Assembly (NCBI GenBank): GCA_027488335.1
Contig: JAIYBU010000050.1
Location: 28,772-92,771 of the forward strand
From: Cytophagaceae bacterium
Lineage (GTDB): Bacteria > Bacteroidota > Bacteroidia > Cytophagales > Spirosomataceae
Length of the DNA: 64,000 nt
Direction of reading: 5' to 3'
This document shows, piece after piece, positions 25,314 to 33,938 of this stretch (position 1 is the stretch's first letter; each line of letters begins with the position of its first letter). Both the position numbers and the translations under genes were made by a program. Below the pieces are notes generated by a model. That model did not search any database, was not told the origin of the DNA, and saw nothing but the letters and a program-made list of their open reading frames with translations.

Positions 25314-27203
25314 ATGAACAATACCTATTATATCATAGATTTCGATAGCACTTTTACGAAAGTAGAAGGCCTTGACGAATTAGCCAATATTGCATTGGCA
25401 GGAAGTGCCAATCAAGAAAAAGTAGTTGCTCAAATTAGAAGTCTGACCGAGCAGGGCATGAATGGAGAAATTACTTTTTCGGAAGCACTCAGTCGCCGAA
25501 TCGAATTATTGAAGGCTAATCGTTCGCATATCAGTCAATTAGTTGATTTTCTTCATACACAAGTTTCGGAGTCGTTCCAACGCAATGAAAAATTCTTGCG
25601 TGAATTTGCCGACCATATCTTAATTGTTTCAGGCGGTTTCAAAGAATTCATTGTGCCAATCGTAACGTCGATGGGCTTGAAAGAAGAAAACGTATATGCC
25701 AATACTTTCGTTTTTGATGCCGAAGATAATATCATTGGTGTTGACCAAGAGAATGTTTTGGCTCACGAAAAAGGTAAGGTAAAATTGTTAGGTTCTCTAA
25801 AGCTCGATGGCGATGTTTATGCCATCGGCGATGGCTATACCGACTACGAACTTCGTGCTTCGGGGCTGGCCAATCGTTTTTATGCGTTTACCGAAAACGT
25901 TGAGCGTGAGAAAGTTACCTCAAAAGCCGACCATATTGTGCCGTCGCTCGATGAATTTTTATATCTGAATAAACTACCTCGCAGTCAGTCATATCCAAAA
26001 AGCCGTATCAAGGTACTTTTACTCGAAAACGTTCACTCAGTGGCTATCGAGGCATTCAAACGTGAAGGTTTTGATGTAGAAACGCATAAAGGTGCAATGG
26101 ATGAGGATGAATTATCAGAGAAAATCAAAGGAGTTTCGATTTTAGGACTTCGTTCAAAAACTAATTTGACGAAAAAAGTCCTCGAAAATGCCGATAAACT
26201 CATCACAGTGGGTGCATTTTGTATCGGAACTAACCAAATCGACCTTAAAACGTGTACTGAAAAAGGTATCGCAGTTTTCAATGCACCTTATAGCAATACC
26301 CGCTCTGTTGTAGAATTAGCCATTGGCGAAATGATTTTGTTGATTCGTAATGTGTTTACGAAAAGCAATCAAATGCACGCTGGTAAATGGGATAAATCTG
26401 CCAATAATAGTTTCGAGGTTCGTGGCAAAAAATTGGGTTTGATTGGTTACGGACACATCGGAACGCAGCTTTCGGTTATCGGTGAAGCCCTCGGTATGGA
26501 GGTTTATTTCTACGATATTGTCGATAAAATGCCTATTGGAAATGCCAAGAAATGCCGCTCTTTAGAAGAAGTTCTGAGAGTTTCAGATGTGGTAAGTATG
26601 CACATTGATGGTCGTAAAGAAAATACCAATGTGTTTGGCAAACGTGAGTTTGAAATGATGAAAGATGGCGTGATTTTTATGAATCTCGCTCGTGGACACG
26701 TGGTCGAAGTACCAGCATTGGTAGAAGCCATCAAATCGGGCAAAGTTGCAGGTGCGGGTGTTGACGTATTTCCGTACGAACCAAAAACCAACAGCGAACC
26801 ATTTGAGAACGAATTGCGTGGTTTACCAAATGTAATCCTTACACCACACATCGGCGGTAGCACCGAAGAAGCTCAAGAAGGCATCGGACTTTACGTACCT
26901 GAGCGTTTGCTCGAATATATGAATAATGGTAGCACAACGGGTAGCGTGAACTTCCCAGAAGTACAATTACCATTGTTGCGTGATTCGCACCGTTTGTTGC
27001 ATATTCACCAAAACGTACCAGGAATTTTGGCTAAAATCAATAATATTTTTGCGAAGCACCACATCAATATCATTGGTCAGTACCTAAAAACCAACGAAAC
27101 AATTGGCTACGTGATTATGGATATTAGCAAGGGTTATACCAACGAATTTATCCAAGAAATCAAAGACATCGACGAAACGATTCGTTTCAGAATGTTGTAT
27201 TAA
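25314..27203 (+). CDS. serA: Fused phosphoserine phosphatase-like and D-3-phosphoglycerate dehydrogenase
   Basis: A 629-aa fusion. Residues 1-220 are a HAD phosphatase of the SerB type: IIDFDSTFTKVEGLDELA with nucleophile Asp9 and Asp11, motif II in ILIVSGGF, Lys in HEKGKVKLL and motif IV in AIGDGYTDYE. Residues about 230-540 are SerA: GAFCIGTNQIDL, NAD loop IGYGHIGTQLSVIGEALG, catalytic Arg in NLARGHVVE, Glu in GVDVFPYEP and His in TPHIGGSTEEAQ. Residues about 555-629 form an ACT domain (HQNVPGILAKINNIF) likely sensing serine. The first and last steps of phosphorylated serine synthesis are thus joined on one chain; serC is not in view. All catalytic residues appear intact. Confidence 0.92.
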   Translation: MNNTYYIIDFDSTFTKVEGLDELANIALAGSANQEKVVAQIRSLTEQGMNGEITFSEALSRRIELLKANRSHISQLVDFLHTQVSESFQRNEKFLREFADHILIVSGGFKEFIVPIVTSMGLKEENVYANTFVFDAEDNIIGVDQENVLAHEKGKVKLLGSLKLDGDVYAIGDGYTDYELRASGLANRFYAFTENVEREKVTSKADHIVPSLDEFLYLNKLPRSQSYPKSRIKVLLLENVHSVAIEAFKREGFDVETHKGAMDEDELSEKIKGVSILGLRSKTNLTKKVLENADKLITVGAFCIGTNQIDLKTCTEKGIAVFNAPYSNTRSVVELAIGEMILLIRNVFTKSNQMHAGKWDKSANNSFEVRGKKLGLIGYGHIGTQLSVIGEALGMEVYFYDIVDKMPIGNAKKCRSLEEVLRVSDVVSMHIDGRKENTNVFGKREFEMMKDGVIFMNLARGHVVEVPALVEAIKSGKVAGAGVDVFPYEPKTNSEPFENELRGLPNVILTPHIGGSTEEAQEGIGLYVPERLLEYMNNGSTTGSVNFPEVQLPLLRDSHRLLHIHQNVPGILAKINNIFAKHHINIIGQYLKTNETIGYVIMDISKGYTNEFIQEIKDIDETIRFRMLY

Positions 27204-27210
27204 AAATAGT

Positions 27211-27268
27211 TGTAGCACAATTTTCCAAAATGTTACGATAAAGAAACAGTTTAGAAAATTGTGCTACA
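27211..27268. repeat. Hairpin repeat of the TGTAGxACAATT family between convergent genes
   Basis: TGTAGCACAATTTTC (27211-27225) and GAAAATTGTGCTACA (27254-27268) form a perfect 15-bp inverted repeat with a 28-base loop. It lies between the stops of serA and tolC and may serve as a two-way terminator. Confidence 0.8.
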
Positions 27269-27272
27269 TTTC

Positions 27273-28577
27273 TTACCAAAACTTCACTCCCGATAGTCTA
27301 CTGATTTCGAGTTTGGCTAAAAGTGCCTGATAATCGTATTGTAATAAATTGAATTTTGCTTCTTCTAAACCTGTCTCGGCTGCTTGAATTTCGAGCGGCG
27401 TGCTTACACCATTCTCCAATCGTTTTTTTGCCAGTTTCAAGCTATATTCAGCTTGATAAATATTACTTGCCGCCAATTCTTTTTTCTGATTCGCTACTTT
27501 TATATCGTTATAGGCATTTTCAAGGTCACGACTAATCTGTACTTTCTGCGACTCAGTACTTTGCTTCGCTGCATCAAGATTAATTTTAGCAATTTGGGTA
27601 TTGTATGCTCCACGTTTTCCTGTATAAATCGGAATAGATAATTTCACACCAATCAATGAGTTGGGTCTCAGCACCGAAATATCAGGCAAATAACCATTAC
27701 GTACACCAAGCGAAGCATTGGCAGCTAAAGTTGGTAAACTGCTCATACTCGAAATTTTTACTTCTTGAGCCAAAACACTCTCTTTTGTAAGCAAACCTTT
27801 CAAGTCAACATTATTCTGAATTGCCTCATTATAAGCATTTTGTAAATCAGTTTTTCCATAACCAAATTGCAATTCGGCATTTGCTGGAATTAGTTTTCTG
27901 GCATCAGAACCAATCAACGAACTCAAGAAAATAAATTGTCTTTCGAGTTGGCCTTGTAGGTCAATTACTCTCATTTCGGCATTTTTGTAGCGTACTTGTA
28001 CCTGCACAGCATCATAATCAAGGGCATCACCACTTTTTATGCGGTCGGCTATGATTTTACCATTTTCCTGCACCAATTTTACTTGGTCTTGCTGCACAAC
28101 AATGGCTTTTTGCAAGTAAATAATGCTATAATATAATTGTGAAACTTGATAAGCCAATGTATGTTTCAGCGTTTCGACTCCGCCCGTCTGTTGTTGGATT
28201 TCGAGAACCGTTTTCTTTACACCTTCTTTAAATCTTCCCCAGTCATAAATCACATACGATGCACTTACACCAACATTATAATTATTGTGCGGCTGAAACT
28301 GAATCACTCGTGGCTCGCCATTAACAGGCAACGTTGCCTTTGCAATTGGGTCAACCCTTGAGTAGCTTACATCGCCACTCACCTGCGGTTTAAGGCCCGT
28401 TTCTTGAACTTTTATGCGATAGTCGCCCGTACTGAGTAATTGCTGTTGCTCTTTTACTCTTGGCGAATATTCGAGGGCTTGATTAATGAGTTTAGAAAGT
28501 ACTTGTTCGCTACTCTGAGCAAGCACTTCGTTCCCTAAAAACAAGCAAACAATGATTAATAACTTATTGATTTTCAT
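27273..28577 (-). CDS. TolC-family outer-membrane efflux protein
   Basis: A 434-aa protein with signal peptide (MKINKLLIIVCLFLGNEVLAQ) and two outer membrane efflux protein repeats of long alpha-helices. Family signs are SRVDPIAKATLP-type beta segments, YVIYDWGRFKEGV, KSGDALDYDAVQVQV and, in the second half, KLSIPIYTGKRGAYNTQIAKIN with KRLENGVSTPLEIQAAE. It forms the outer-membrane channel for the EmrAB-type pump encoded just upstream on the same strand. The start at 28577 gives a normal signal peptide. Confidence 0.92.
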   Translation of the reverse strand: MKINKLLIIVCLFLGNEVLAQSSEQVLSKLINQALEYSPRVKEQQQLLSTGDYRIKVQETGLKPQVSGDVSYSRVDPIAKATLPVNGEPRVIQFQPHNNYNVGVSASYVIYDWGRFKEGVKKTVLEIQQQTGGVETLKHTLAYQVSQLYYSIIYLQKAIVVQQDQVKLVQENGKIIADRIKSGDALDYDAVQVQVRYKNAEMRVIDLQGQLERQFIFLSSLIGSDARKLIPANAELQFGYGKTDLQNAYNEAIQNNVDLKGLLTKESVLAQEVKISSMSSLPTLAANASLGVRNGYLPDISVLRPNSLIGVKLSIPIYTGKRGAYNTQIAKINLDAAKQSTESQKVQISRDLENAYNDIKVANQKKELAASNIYQAEYSLKLAKKRLENGVSTPLEIQAAETGLEEAKFNLLQYDYQALLAKLEISRLSGVKFW

Positions 28578-28649
28578 TTTTTTAGTTTCGATATTTAAGG
28601 TATAGACTTGAGATAAAACACTCATAATCAGCACCTAAATTGATAATTA

Positions 28650-30251
28650 TTAATGCGATTCAGCGGCAGCTTTAGCGGCAGCAGCAATTTCTTGGGGCGA
28701 CTTTTTCTTTGTTTTTAATAGTACCACCAATGGCAGAACGCACAAGAAAAATATAGCCACAATTCTGAAAGTATCTAAATATGCCAAATAATACGATTGT
28801 CGGTCGAGCATCAACTCCAACTGCCGATACGCTTGGGTTGAAGCCTGTGATATATCGCCCGAACGAGATAAAAATCCCATCTTGATAGCATTGAATTTTT
28901 CGAGAAACAGCGGATTATTGGGCGTATAATTTGCCACCAAGTCAGAGCGGTGTTGAGCATATTGAATAGCCACGTAGTTATTAGCCAATGCAATACCAAA
29001 TGCTCCTCCAAGCTGACGAATCATGTTGGTCAACGAAATACCCGACCCAAACTCGTTTGGTTTCAAACCAGCCACCGAAGCATTGATGAGCGGTAATTGT
29101 AGCATAACCGTACCTAAACCACGCAAAACCTGTATCGGATAAAAATCCCAACGCCCCATATCAGCAGTGGCAGTTCCGCTATAAAAACCGAAGAAAGCAA
29201 AAATCAAGATTCCCGCAATGACAAAAGGAATAGGCGATGCACCTGCCGACATTCTTTTACCCAAAATCGGAAAAAGTGGCAAAATCGTGAGCGTCGGGAA
29301 GAACAAGGATAAACCTGTTTCGTAAGGCGTAAAACCATTAATACGCTGCACCATTACTGGATACACAAAAACCGATGTAAACAATCCAACCCCCGAAACA
29401 AGCACAAAAATTGAAGAAAAAGCAAAATTTCGATTGGCAAACACTCGCAAATTTACTACTGGATGGTCAGTATTTAATTCTCGACTGATAAACCCAACGA
29501 TTCCGAGTGCGGCAATCAAAGCCATCACCGAAATCTCTTTCGACTGAAACCAGTCTTTCGATTCGCCTTTTTCGAGAATATATTGTAGCGAACCAATTCC
29601 AATAATCAATAATATGATTCCGAAATAATCAATCTTGATATTGGCTTTATTTTTCCCTTCGCCTTCTTTTCGTGGGATATACAAAATCGTCAGTACGGTA
29701 GCGATGATACAAATCGGCACATTGATATAAAAAATATCTCCCCACGTAAAGTTATCGACAATATATCCGCCCAAACTTGGCCCAAGTGTCGGCCCCAATA
29801 CAATTCCCATTCCAAAAAGCCCCGAAGCCATGCCTCGTTCTTTCCCTGGGAAAGCATCAAACAAAATGGCTTGTGAAGTAGAAAGTAATGCTCCTCCGCC
29901 TATTCCTTGAATAAATCTCCAAAAAACCAATTCCCACAATGTATCTGAGTTCCCACACAAATAAGATGCAACTCCAAATAATATCATTGATGCCAAATAA
30001 TAGTTTTTTCGACCAAAATATTCAGCCAAAAAGCCAGTCATCGGAATCACGATTACGTTGGCAATGGCATACGACGTAATTACCCAAGCTATGTCTTCAA
30101 TCGTTGCCCCTAACGAACCCGCAATCTGATTAAGAGCCACATTGACAATCGTTGTGTCGAGTAGCTCCATCACGGCGGCCGTTACGGTTGTCAGCACGAT
30201 GATAAAGCGTGCTGCACCAGCGGGCTTGTGTATATTTTCTGTATTTTCCAT
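28650..30251 (-). CDS. DHA2 family drug:proton antiporter (EmrB type)
   Basis: A 533-aa inner-membrane exporter of the major facilitator superfamily with about 14 helices. The DHA2 signature is at the start: VMELLDTTIVNVALNQIAGSL, WVITSYAIANVIVIPMTGFL and FGRKNYY; motif C-like glycines appear in LFGMGIVLGPTLGPSLGGYI. The C-terminus carries a short Lys- and Ala-rich tail. It should pair with the HlyD-like adaptor upstream and the TolC protein downstream to move toxic compounds across both membranes. The divergent MarR gene is the likely regulator. Confidence 0.93.
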   Translation of the reverse strand: MENTENIHKPAGAARFIIVLTTVTAAVMELLDTTIVNVALNQIAGSLGATIEDIAWVITSYAIANVIVIPMTGFLAEYFGRKNYYLASMILFGVASYLCGNSDTLWELVFWRFIQGIGGGALLSTSQAILFDAFPGKERGMASGLFGMGIVLGPTLGPSLGGYIVDNFTWGDIFYINVPICIIATVLTILYIPRKEGEGKNKANIKIDYFGIILLIIGIGSLQYILEKGESKDWFQSKEISVMALIAALGIVGFISRELNTDHPVVNLRVFANRNFAFSSIFVLVSGVGLFTSVFVYPVMVQRINGFTPYETGLSLFFPTLTILPLFPILGKRMSAGASPIPFVIAGILIFAFFGFYSGTATADMGRWDFYPIQVLRGLGTVMLQLPLINASVAGLKPNEFGSGISLTNMIRQLGGAFGIALANNYVAIQYAQHRSDLVANYTPNNPLFLEKFNAIKMGFLSRSGDISQASTQAYRQLELMLDRQSYYLAYLDTFRIVAIFFLCVLPLVVLLKTKKKSPQEIAAAAKAAAESH

Positions 30252-30278
30252 AATATCAACCCTGCAATTTCCCGCAGT

Positions 30279-30303
30279 TAAGGGTTTATCTTAGAAACCC
30301 TTA
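30279..30303 (-). other. Hairpin between emrA and emrB
   Basis: TAAGGGTTT (30279-30287) pairs perfectly with AAACCCTTA (30295-30303). It begins just after the adaptor stop codon and may tune or stabilise the operon mRNA. Confidence 0.5.
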
Positions 30304-30305
30304 CA

Positions 30306-31349
30306 TTATTTAATCTTCACTTCCACCTCTAAACTCATGCCTGCACGCAACTTATCACGAAGTTTATCAACACCATCAATGGCAATTTTCACTGGAATTT
30401 TCTGCGTTACTTTCACGAAGTTTCCGCTGGCATTATCGGGTGGAAGAAGAGCATATTTTGCACCTGTGGCATCTGAAAAATCAGCAATTTTTCCTTTCAA
30501 TTCCATATCAGGAAAGGCATCTAACTTAATATTAACTTCTTGACCAACTGCCAAACGACTGATTTGTGTTTCTTTGAAATTGGCTACAACCCAATAAAGC
30601 GAATCTTGCACAATTGTGGCCAACGTTTGCCCTGGTTGAATAAACTGCCCTGGCTCAACACTCTTACGACCAATTTTACCACTTTCTGAAGCGTAAATTT
30701 TCGAGTAGGTAAGTTTTAATTTTTGTTGTTCGATTTTTGCTCGTTGCACCGCCAAGGCTGCTTCGGCTTTGTGTAAATTTGATGTAAGCACATCCACACG
30801 AGATTTTGAGGCCGTCCAATCTTGTTTTTGGCTTTCGTATTGAGCATTCAACACTTCCAAATTAGATTTACTATCATCAACCTGACGCTTCGTAATGGCA
30901 TTATCGGCAAATAATTTGGCATCACGCTCGGCATCTTTTTGGGCTTTTTCTTTGCGTAAAGCCGTTGTTTTAAGACCAGATTCGGCCGCACTAATAGTCA
31001 TGTTAGCATTTTTGATACTTGCTTTGGCACTTTCTACATCAGTAAGCATTTGTTGGTACATGGCTTCCATTTCGACCAATGCCAAGCGTTGTTCACTATC
31101 ATCAATATCAACCAATAATTGCCCTTTCTTTACTTGCTCAAAATCTTTCATGTTTACGGCATTTACATAACCGCCGACCCTTGGTACAACTGGCACTGTG
31201 TACGTTTCGATTTGGGCATTATCAGTGGTTTCATAGCTTTGGTTGTATTTGTATTTCTGATAAGCATAAGTGGCTGCTCCAATCACAATCAATAAAAGTA
31301 TGATGCGTGGAATGTAGTTTTTAAACGATTTCTTAGAAGTATTTTCCAT
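30306..31349 (-). CDS. HlyD/EmrA-type membrane fusion protein
   Basis: A 347-aa periplasmic adaptor anchored by one N-terminal helix (YIPRIILLLIVIGAATYAYQ). The order is the usual one: lipoyl half-motif PRVGGYVNAVNMKDFEQVKKGQLLVDIDD, a coiled-coil hairpin rich in Ala, Lys and Glu (residues about 75-205), then the second lipoyl half SKIYASESGKIGRKSVEPGQF and the beta-barrel with VVANFKETQISRLAVGQEV. It links the DHA2 pump and the TolC channel. It is the first gene of the efflux operon and is divergent from the MarR gene, with palindromes in between. Confidence 0.93.
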   Translation of the reverse strand: MENTSKKSFKNYIPRIILLLIVIGAATYAYQKYKYNQSYETTDNAQIETYTVPVVPRVGGYVNAVNMKDFEQVKKGQLLVDIDDSEQRLALVEMEAMYQQMLTDVESAKASIKNANMTISAAESGLKTTALRKEKAQKDAERDAKLFADNAITKRQVDDSKSNLEVLNAQYESQKQDWTASKSRVDVLTSNLHKAEAALAVQRAKIEQQKLKLTYSKIYASESGKIGRKSVEPGQFIQPGQTLATIVQDSLYWVVANFKETQISRLAVGQEVNIKLDAFPDMELKGKIADFSDATGAKYALLPPDNASGNFVKVTQKIPVKIAIDGVDKLRDKLRAGMSLEVEVKIK

Positions 31350-31428
31350 TTTAGTATTCAGTTTCTTGCGTTTATTTTAATTTTTTTGGTTGCTCTTTGG
31401 TTTGATTAATTTTAATTTGAAGGCACAA

Positions 31429-31445
31429 AGTAAACTAAGTTTACT
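31429..31445. promoter_or_regulatory. Putative MarR operator
   Basis: AGTAAAC-TAA-GTTTACT is a perfect 7-bp inverted repeat in the divergent emrA/marR gap. It overlaps a possible minus-strand box (TTACTTTG) for the pump operon. A second one, GTCAA-GCAAG-TTGAC at 31452-31466, overlaps the other promoter. Confidence 0.6.
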
Positions 31446-31461
31446 AAATTAGTCAAGCAAG

Positions 31462-31491
31462 TTGACAATTATTTTTTTTGTAGTACCTTTG
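31462..31491 (+). promoter_or_regulatory. Promoter of the marR gene
   Basis: TTG (31462-31464), 19 bp, then TACCTTTG (31484-31491), a good match to TTTG-N19-TAnnTTTG. The ATG follows 73 bp downstream. Confidence 0.65.
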
Positions 31492-31564
31492 TAGTATATT
31501 TATCTTTTTAATTAGCATTTAATGTAGAAAGTTAGGGTTTCCTTGATTTATCTCACAAATAACA

Positions 31565-32101
31565 ATGAACGAAGAATTACTGGCAGAAGTAGCCAACATG
31601 AAAGCCAATAAAGCAAGGTTGTTTGGTAAACTTCTCAACCGAACCTATCGCTACATGAGCGATTTAGCTGGCGATTACCTGAAAGGTATTGGCTACGAAA
31701 ACTTCCGTGTGGGGCATATTGTGGCTTTAATACACATCGAAGTCGAAGGTACCAGTATCAATACTTTAGCTGCGAGTGCGAGCATGACCAAGCAGGGCAT
31801 GAGTAAACTCATCAAGGAATTACAAGAGCAAGGATTTGTAATGGTTGAAAAAGACCCAACCGATGCTCGTGCTTTGATAGTGAAATATACAGAAAAAGGC
31901 CTTCACGCAATGATTGATTGGCGGAACTGCACCAATTATATTAATCAAAAGTTTGGCGAGGTACTGGGTGAAAATAAACTCGAAATACTCAAAGACCTTC
32001 TGGGAGAATTGGTGCATGAATACGAAACGAATTATATAGGAAGTTCCAAAAATACGCTCAATCATCAGATGATGCAGCCTCATTGGATGACAACCAAATA
32101 A
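31565..32101 (+). CDS. MarR-family transcriptional regulator
   Basis: A 178-aa winged-helix DNA-binding protein. The wHTH is visible as GHIVALIHIEVEGTSINTLA, SASMTKQGMSKLIKELQEQG and the wing VEKDPTDARALIVKYTEKG, which contains the conserved Asp-x-Arg. It is divergent from the emrA-emrB-tolC operon, with inverted repeats in the gap, and so is probably its repressor, as is common for this arrangement; a small-molecule ligand is expected but unknown. It is followed after 13 bp by an alpha/beta hydrolase gene on the same strand. Confidence 0.9.
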   Translation: MNEELLAEVANMKANKARLFGKLLNRTYRYMSDLAGDYLKGIGYENFRVGHIVALIHIEVEGTSINTLAASASMTKQGMSKLIKELQEQGFVMVEKDPTDARALIVKYTEKGLHAMIDWRNCTNYINQKFGEVLGENKLEILKDLLGELVHEYETNYIGSSKNTLNHQMMQPHWMTTK

Positions 32102-32114
32102 TTACCGTCTTGTG

Positions 32115-33008
32115 ATGGGTGCATCGCCAAAAATTGATAAATTCGCAGAATTTTTAAAGGATGCTCCCATGTCTGTTACCGAAATCATTGTTTTAGTGAT
32201 AGTTTCGTATGTCATTATTTGCGTAGTGGCCTACAAAGTACAAGAGTATTTTATTTTTAAGCCCGAAAAACTTTCGCAAGATTTTGAGTTTCGGTACGAC
32301 GACCATTTTGAAGAACTTTTTTTCGATATGCCTGACGGAGCAAGAATCAACGGACTGTTATTCTATGATGTAGGCGAAGAAACTCGTGGTTTAGTTATTT
32401 ATTTTCACGGAAACACTCGCAGTATCAAAGGCTGGGCAAAATATGCCAAAGATTTCATCTCGCATGACTATGATGTATTGATGATAGATTATCGAGGTTT
32501 CGGAAAAAGCACTGGAAAACGGCATGAAGAACGAATGTATGAAGACTCGCAAGTGGTTTATAATCAAATGCTTACGAAAGGATATGACGAAAAAAATATT
32601 GTCATTTACGGGCGTTCGCTGGGTTCGGGTTTTGCCTGTAAATTAGCTTCCAAAAATCACCCCAAAACCTTGATTCTTGATGCTCCTTATTACAGTTTTT
32701 CGCAATTGACGAATCGTTTTTTGCCCTTTTTGCCCGTTACGATGATTCTGCGGTTTTCTATCCGAACCGATAAATATATCAAGTTTGTGAAATGTCCAAT
32801 TTACATCATTCATGGCACAAAAGACTTCTTGATACCGTTTCGTTCGAGTGTAAAGTTGGCCAAACTCGCCCCGCAAAAAACTCGTTTAATACCTATTTAC
32901 GGCGGCGGCCACAATAATTTGCCATCTTTTCCCGAATATCATAAACACCTCGAAGAAATCTTACTCGATAGATTCGATTTGATTTTTGATAAACATATTT
33001 TACCATAA
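32115..33008 (+). CDS. Membrane-anchored alpha/beta hydrolase 1
   Basis: A 297-aa serine hydrolase-like protein with an N-terminal membrane helix (TEIIVLVIVSYVIICVVAYKV). The fold is clear: FHGNTRSIKGWAKYA oxyanion region, MIDYRGFGKSTGKR, nucleophile elbow YGRSLGSGFA, acid in IIHGTKDFLIPF and catalytic His in YGGGHNNLP. This is the BEM46/ABHD13-17 type. The substrate is unknown. An ATG at 32169 is a possible shorter start. It shares architecture with the next gene, so the two are probably a tandem duplication. Confidence 0.87.
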   Translation: MGASPKIDKFAEFLKDAPMSVTEIIVLVIVSYVIICVVAYKVQEYFIFKPEKLSQDFEFRYDDHFEELFFDMPDGARINGLLFYDVGEETRGLVIYFHGNTRSIKGWAKYAKDFISHDYDVLMIDYRGFGKSTGKRHEERMYEDSQVVYNQMLTKGYDEKNIVIYGRSLGSGFACKLASKNHPKTLILDAPYYSFSQLTNRFLPFLPVTMILRFSIRTDKYIKFVKCPIYIIHGTKDFLIPFRSSVKLAKLAPQKTRLIPIYGGGHNNLPSFPEYHKHLEEILLDRFDLIFDKHILP

Positions 33009-33070
33009 AGTTGATTAATGAGCAAAACAACCTTATAATTCATTAACTCATAATTCATAACTCTTTACCC

Positions 33071-33874
33071 GTGTTTAAACTAAAATACCTTCAAATTGCC
33101 CTTACAATTTATGCCGTGCTGATTGCAGGATTGGTACTTTTTCAGCGATTTATTATTTTACACCCTAAAAAACTGGCAAAGGATTACCTCTATGAATTTC
33201 CGAAAGCCGAAGAATTTTATGTGGTTGTAGCTCCCGAAGTAAAACTCAATGCCCTTCGATTTGCATCGGAAGATAGCGTATCAAAAGGGGTAGTGCTTTA
33301 TTATCACGGAAATGCCGATAATTTAGCTCGTTGGGGCGAATATGCCTCCGAATTTACGAAGCGTGGCTACGATGTAGTGATGTATGATTATAGAGGTTTT
33401 GGAAAAAGTAATGGTAGGCTTGACGAGCAGAACTTTTTATTCGATGCCCAATACATTTTTGATGATTTGAGCCGCCGATATAATCCAGATAAAATTGTAC
33501 TTTACGGCCGTTCGTTGGGTTGCGGAGCAGCCATAAAAGTAGCATCTGAGAATGCAGTAAAGAAATTAATTCTCGAAACGCCTTATTATAGCTTACCCGA
33601 TGTAGCTTTTAACCGTTTTCCGATTTTTCCGTTTAAGTATGTTTCTGAATTTAAACTAAATGCCTACGAATGGCTTACGAAAGTACATTGCGATGTCCAC
33701 GTTTTTCATGGTACTGACGATGAAGTTATTCCTTATAAACAAAGCCTCAAACTATTGGCCACTACAAACAGAAACCTTGACAAAACCCTCACTACATTGC
33801 AGGGGGGGCATCATCAAGGTCTTGATAAGTTTAAGGAGTATCAGACGAAATTAGATGAACTATTGGCTCAATAA
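33071..33874 (+). CDS. Membrane-anchored alpha/beta hydrolase 2 (tandem paralogue)
   Basis: A 267-aa paralogue of the preceding protein. An N-terminal helix (LQIALTIYAVLIAGLVLF) is followed by YHGNADNLARWGEYA, MYDYRGFGKSNGR, the elbow YGRSLGCGAA, the acid in VFHGTDDEVIPY and His in LQGGHHQGLDKF. The GTG at 33071 must be the start, because the first in-frame ATG comes only after the FHGN-equivalent region. A run of seven G (33802-33808) encodes the glycines next to the catalytic His, so slippage would change the end of the protein. Function is unknown. Confidence 0.85.
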   Translation: MFKLKYLQIALTIYAVLIAGLVLFQRFIILHPKKLAKDYLYEFPKAEEFYVVVAPEVKLNALRFASEDSVSKGVVLYYHGNADNLARWGEYASEFTKRGYDVVMYDYRGFGKSNGRLDEQNFLFDAQYIFDDLSRRYNPDKIVLYGRSLGCGAAIKVASENAVKKLILETPYYSLPDVAFNRFPIFPFKYVSEFKLNAYEWLTKVHCDVHVFHGTDDEVIPYKQSLKLLATTNRNLDKTLTTLQGGHHQGLDKFKEYQTKLDELLAQ

Positions 33875-33938
33875 GTCTGAAAAATTGGTAGTCAGTTTAG
33901 TTCATAATAATAGGAAAAATACTTAAAACACACATTCA

